The position numbers and the translations under genes are program-made. From Bordetella parapertussis (GTDB lineage: Bacteria; Pseudomonadota; Gammaproteobacteria; Burkholderiales; Burkholderiaceae), in contig CAMDLJ010000137.1 of assembly GCA_945901665.1 (NCBI GenBank), forward strand, positions 1-6,913: 6,913 nt of DNA, written 5' to 3'. How positions within the stretch are numbered: position 1 is the stretch's first letter; each line of letters begins with the position of its first letter. Positions 5,568 through 6,913 of this stretch are shown here, piece after piece. The notes below the pieces were generated by a model. It was not told the DNA's origin and did not search any database. It saw only the letters and a list, made by a program, of their open reading frames with translations.

Positions 5568-6581
5568 ATGTTTGATCGAATGGCCCGGTTTGCGGCAGCT
5601 TTGTTGTTGTGCGGCTTGATGGGGATACCAGCGTTGGCCTCTGAAAAGCCATTGCGCATTGGCACCCTCGCGCCCAAAAATTCGCTGTATCACCGGCAAC
5701 TTTTAGAGATCGGCGAGGCTTGGCGGCAGGCCCAAGGGGGCAATGCCAAGTATGTGGTTTTCCCAGATGGGTCTCAGGGTGGGGAGGCCGAGTTGGCGCG
5801 GCGCATGCGCATCGGGCAGTTGCAAGGGGCCTTGTTGTCCATCGTGGGTTTGAGCGAGATTGAGCCCTCCATCAATGCTTTGCAGTCCATCCCTTTGCTG
5901 TTCAAGACCTGGGAAGAGGTGGATTACGTGCGTGAAAAAATGCGCGCCTCCATGGAGAAAAAGTTTTTGGACAAAGGTTTCGTCGTTCTGGCGTGGGGCG
6001 ATGCGGGCTGGGTTCGCTTTTTTTCCAAGGACGCCCTGATGCGACCGGATGACTTCAAAAAAATGAAGTTCTTTTCTTTTGCCGGTGAAAGCGAGCAACA
6101 AGAAATCATGAAAAGCCTGGGCTTCACGCCCGTGCCCCTGGAGACCACCGACATCTTGCCCTCGATCCAGACCGGCATGATCAATGTGGTGCCCTCAACG
6201 CCTTACTTTGCCTTGGCCACACAAATCTACGGCAAAGTCCCCCACATGTTGGAAATCAATTGGGCCCCGGTGGTGGGTGCCTTGCTGGTGACCCAAAAAG
6301 CCTGGGACGATATGTCACCCGCCGGGCGACAGGCCTTGCGCACTGCGGGCGAGAAGGCCGGTGTGCAAATCCGCAACAAAGCCCGACAAGAGGTCGAGGA
6401 GGCCGTTGAGGCCATGCGCAAGCGGGGCCTTGTGGTGAATAAACCCAACCCAGACCAATTGCGCGAATGGCAAGAGTTGGCGGATAAGTTGTATCCGCGC
6501 ATTCGCGGCAATTTGGTACCCGCAGAAACCTTTGATGAGGTGTTTCAGCACGTCAAAGCCAACCGAGCTGGGCGCAAGTGA
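5568..6581 (+). CDS. DctP-type periplasmic receptor of a TRAP transporter (P component, TatP-like)
   Basis: This encodes a 337-residue precursor, typical for TRAP receptors. Residues 1-24 are a signal peptide ending ALA before SEKPLRIGTLAP. The family pattern follows: a first beta-strand IGTLAPKNS with YHRQLLEIGEAW, GGEAELARRMRIGQLQGALLS (71-91), the FKTWEEVDYVREKM helix (112-126), TTDILPSIQTGMINVVPS (193-210), and a long C-terminal helical part. At the usual LKGLKIRV motif, whose arginine binds the ligand carboxylate, this protein reads FKKMKFFS (163-170), with F169 at the arginine's place. That fits the TatT-paired subgroup, whose ligand is thought to be unusual, possibly hydrophobic. The gene starts nine bases after tatT, with only a weak AGAGA upstream, and its stop overlaps the dctQ start by one base. 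It is almost certainly co-transcribed and translationally coupled. The ligand is unknown. Confidence 0.92.
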   Translation: MFDRMARFAAALLLCGLMGIPALASEKPLRIGTLAPKNSLYHRQLLEIGEAWRQAQGGNAKYVVFPDGSQGGEAELARRMRIGQLQGALLSIVGLSEIEPSINALQSIPLLFKTWEEVDYVREKMRASMEKKFLDKGFVVLAWGDAGWVRFFSKDALMRPDDFKKMKFFSFAGESEQQEIMKSLGFTPVPLETTDILPSIQTGMINVVPSTPYFALATQIYGKVPHMLEINWAPVVGALLVTQKAWDDMSPAGRQALRTAGEKAGVQIRNKARQEVEEAVEAMRKRGLVVNKPNPDQLREWQELADKLYPRIRGNLVPAETFDEVFQHVKANRAGRK

Positions 6582-6913
6582 TGCGGTATTTGGGCCGTGT
6601 GGATGAAGCGCTGGCCGCCTTGGCCCTGGCGCTGATGGTGGTGATACCGCTGGTGGAGATGGTGGGGCGGCCCATCACGGGCCGTGGCTTTGAAAATGCG
6701 CCCCTGTTTGTCCAACACATGGGCTTGGTGATGGCCATGTGGGGTGCCGTGGCCGCTCAGCGCCACGGTCATTTGACGAGTTTGGGCCGCTTGTTCGAAG
6801 GCGGCGAATGGTTTGCCCGCATGGCCGCGGGGCTCATCTGCGGTTGTTTGGCCTGGGCCAGTTGGCAGTTTGTCAAATCCGAAATGGTTTCACCCAAAGA
6901 CTTGGCTTACGGC
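6581..6913 (+). CDS. DctQ-type small membrane subunit of TRAP transporter (C-terminus cut by window edge)
   Basis: The first 111 residues of a TRAP Q component, normally about 160-200 residues with four membrane helices. Hydrophobic segments are visible at about 9-27 (LAALALALMVVIPLVEMVG), 43-60 (FVQHMGLVMAMWGAVAAQ) and 80-98. The segment FVQHMGLVMAMWGAVAAQRHGHLT is the conserved DctQ region where a helix enters the loop with basic residues (R61, H62, H64). It starts at the ATG of the TGATG overlap with the receptor's stop codon, so translation is probably coupled; no independent Shine-Dalgarno is seen. The Q subunit supports the large DctM channel in the inner membrane, and that gene is expected immediately downstream, outside the window. 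Confidence 0.9.
   Translation, partial: MRYLGRVDEALAALALALMVVIPLVEMVGRPITGRGFENAPLFVQHMGLVMAMWGAVAAQRHGHLTSLGRLFEGGEWFARMAAGLICGCLAWASWQFVKSEMVSPKDLAYG

Overview
The window looks like chromosome of a beta-proteobacterium of the order Burkholderiales, probably a Comamonadaceae member (Limnohabitans/Polaromonas-like). This is inferred from moderate-to-high GC, the codon style, a Bug (TctC-type) periplasmic receptor, which is a gene family hugely expanded in this group, and the overall gene types. No RNA gene, CRISPR array, insertion sequence or prophage gene was seen. Coding density is high and no gene-free stretch exceeds about 190 bases.

Left part, minus strand: the N-terminal part of a TerC-family membrane protein (cut by the left edge), preceded by a TauD/TfdA-type Fe(II)/2-oxoglutarate dioxygenase. 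Diverging from the dioxygenase across a 183-bp regulatory gap is a Bug-family solute receptor. A DUF4743-Nudix hydrolase, likely acting on thiamine-diphosphate-like compounds, follows in the same direction. The dioxygenase and the receptor may serve uptake and oxidative breakdown of one organic acid, but the substrate cannot be read from the sequence.

Middle: a class I-like polyphosphate kinase 2 (PPK2) on the minus strand converges on the Nudix gene. Two GC-rich hairpins without T-tracts lie in the 87-bp gap between them. PPK2 diverges from the next operon across a 115-bp gap. That gap holds a 24-bp near-perfect palindrome in which the -35 boxes of both divergent promoters appear to be embedded.

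Right part, plus strand: a lipoprotein of the TatT family, a DctP-type periplasmic receptor and a DctQ-type small membrane subunit (cut by the right edge) are packed 9 bp apart and then with a 1-nt overlap. Together they form a TPR-protein-associated TRAP transporter (TPAT), the little-studied TRAP variant first characterised from Treponema pallidum Tp0956/Tp0957. A DctM large subunit is expected just beyond the window. The receptor lacks the conserved arginine that binds the ligand carboxylate in classical TRAP receptors, so an atypical, perhaps hydrophobic ligand is likely. This operon and its palindromic control region are the most interesting part of the window.
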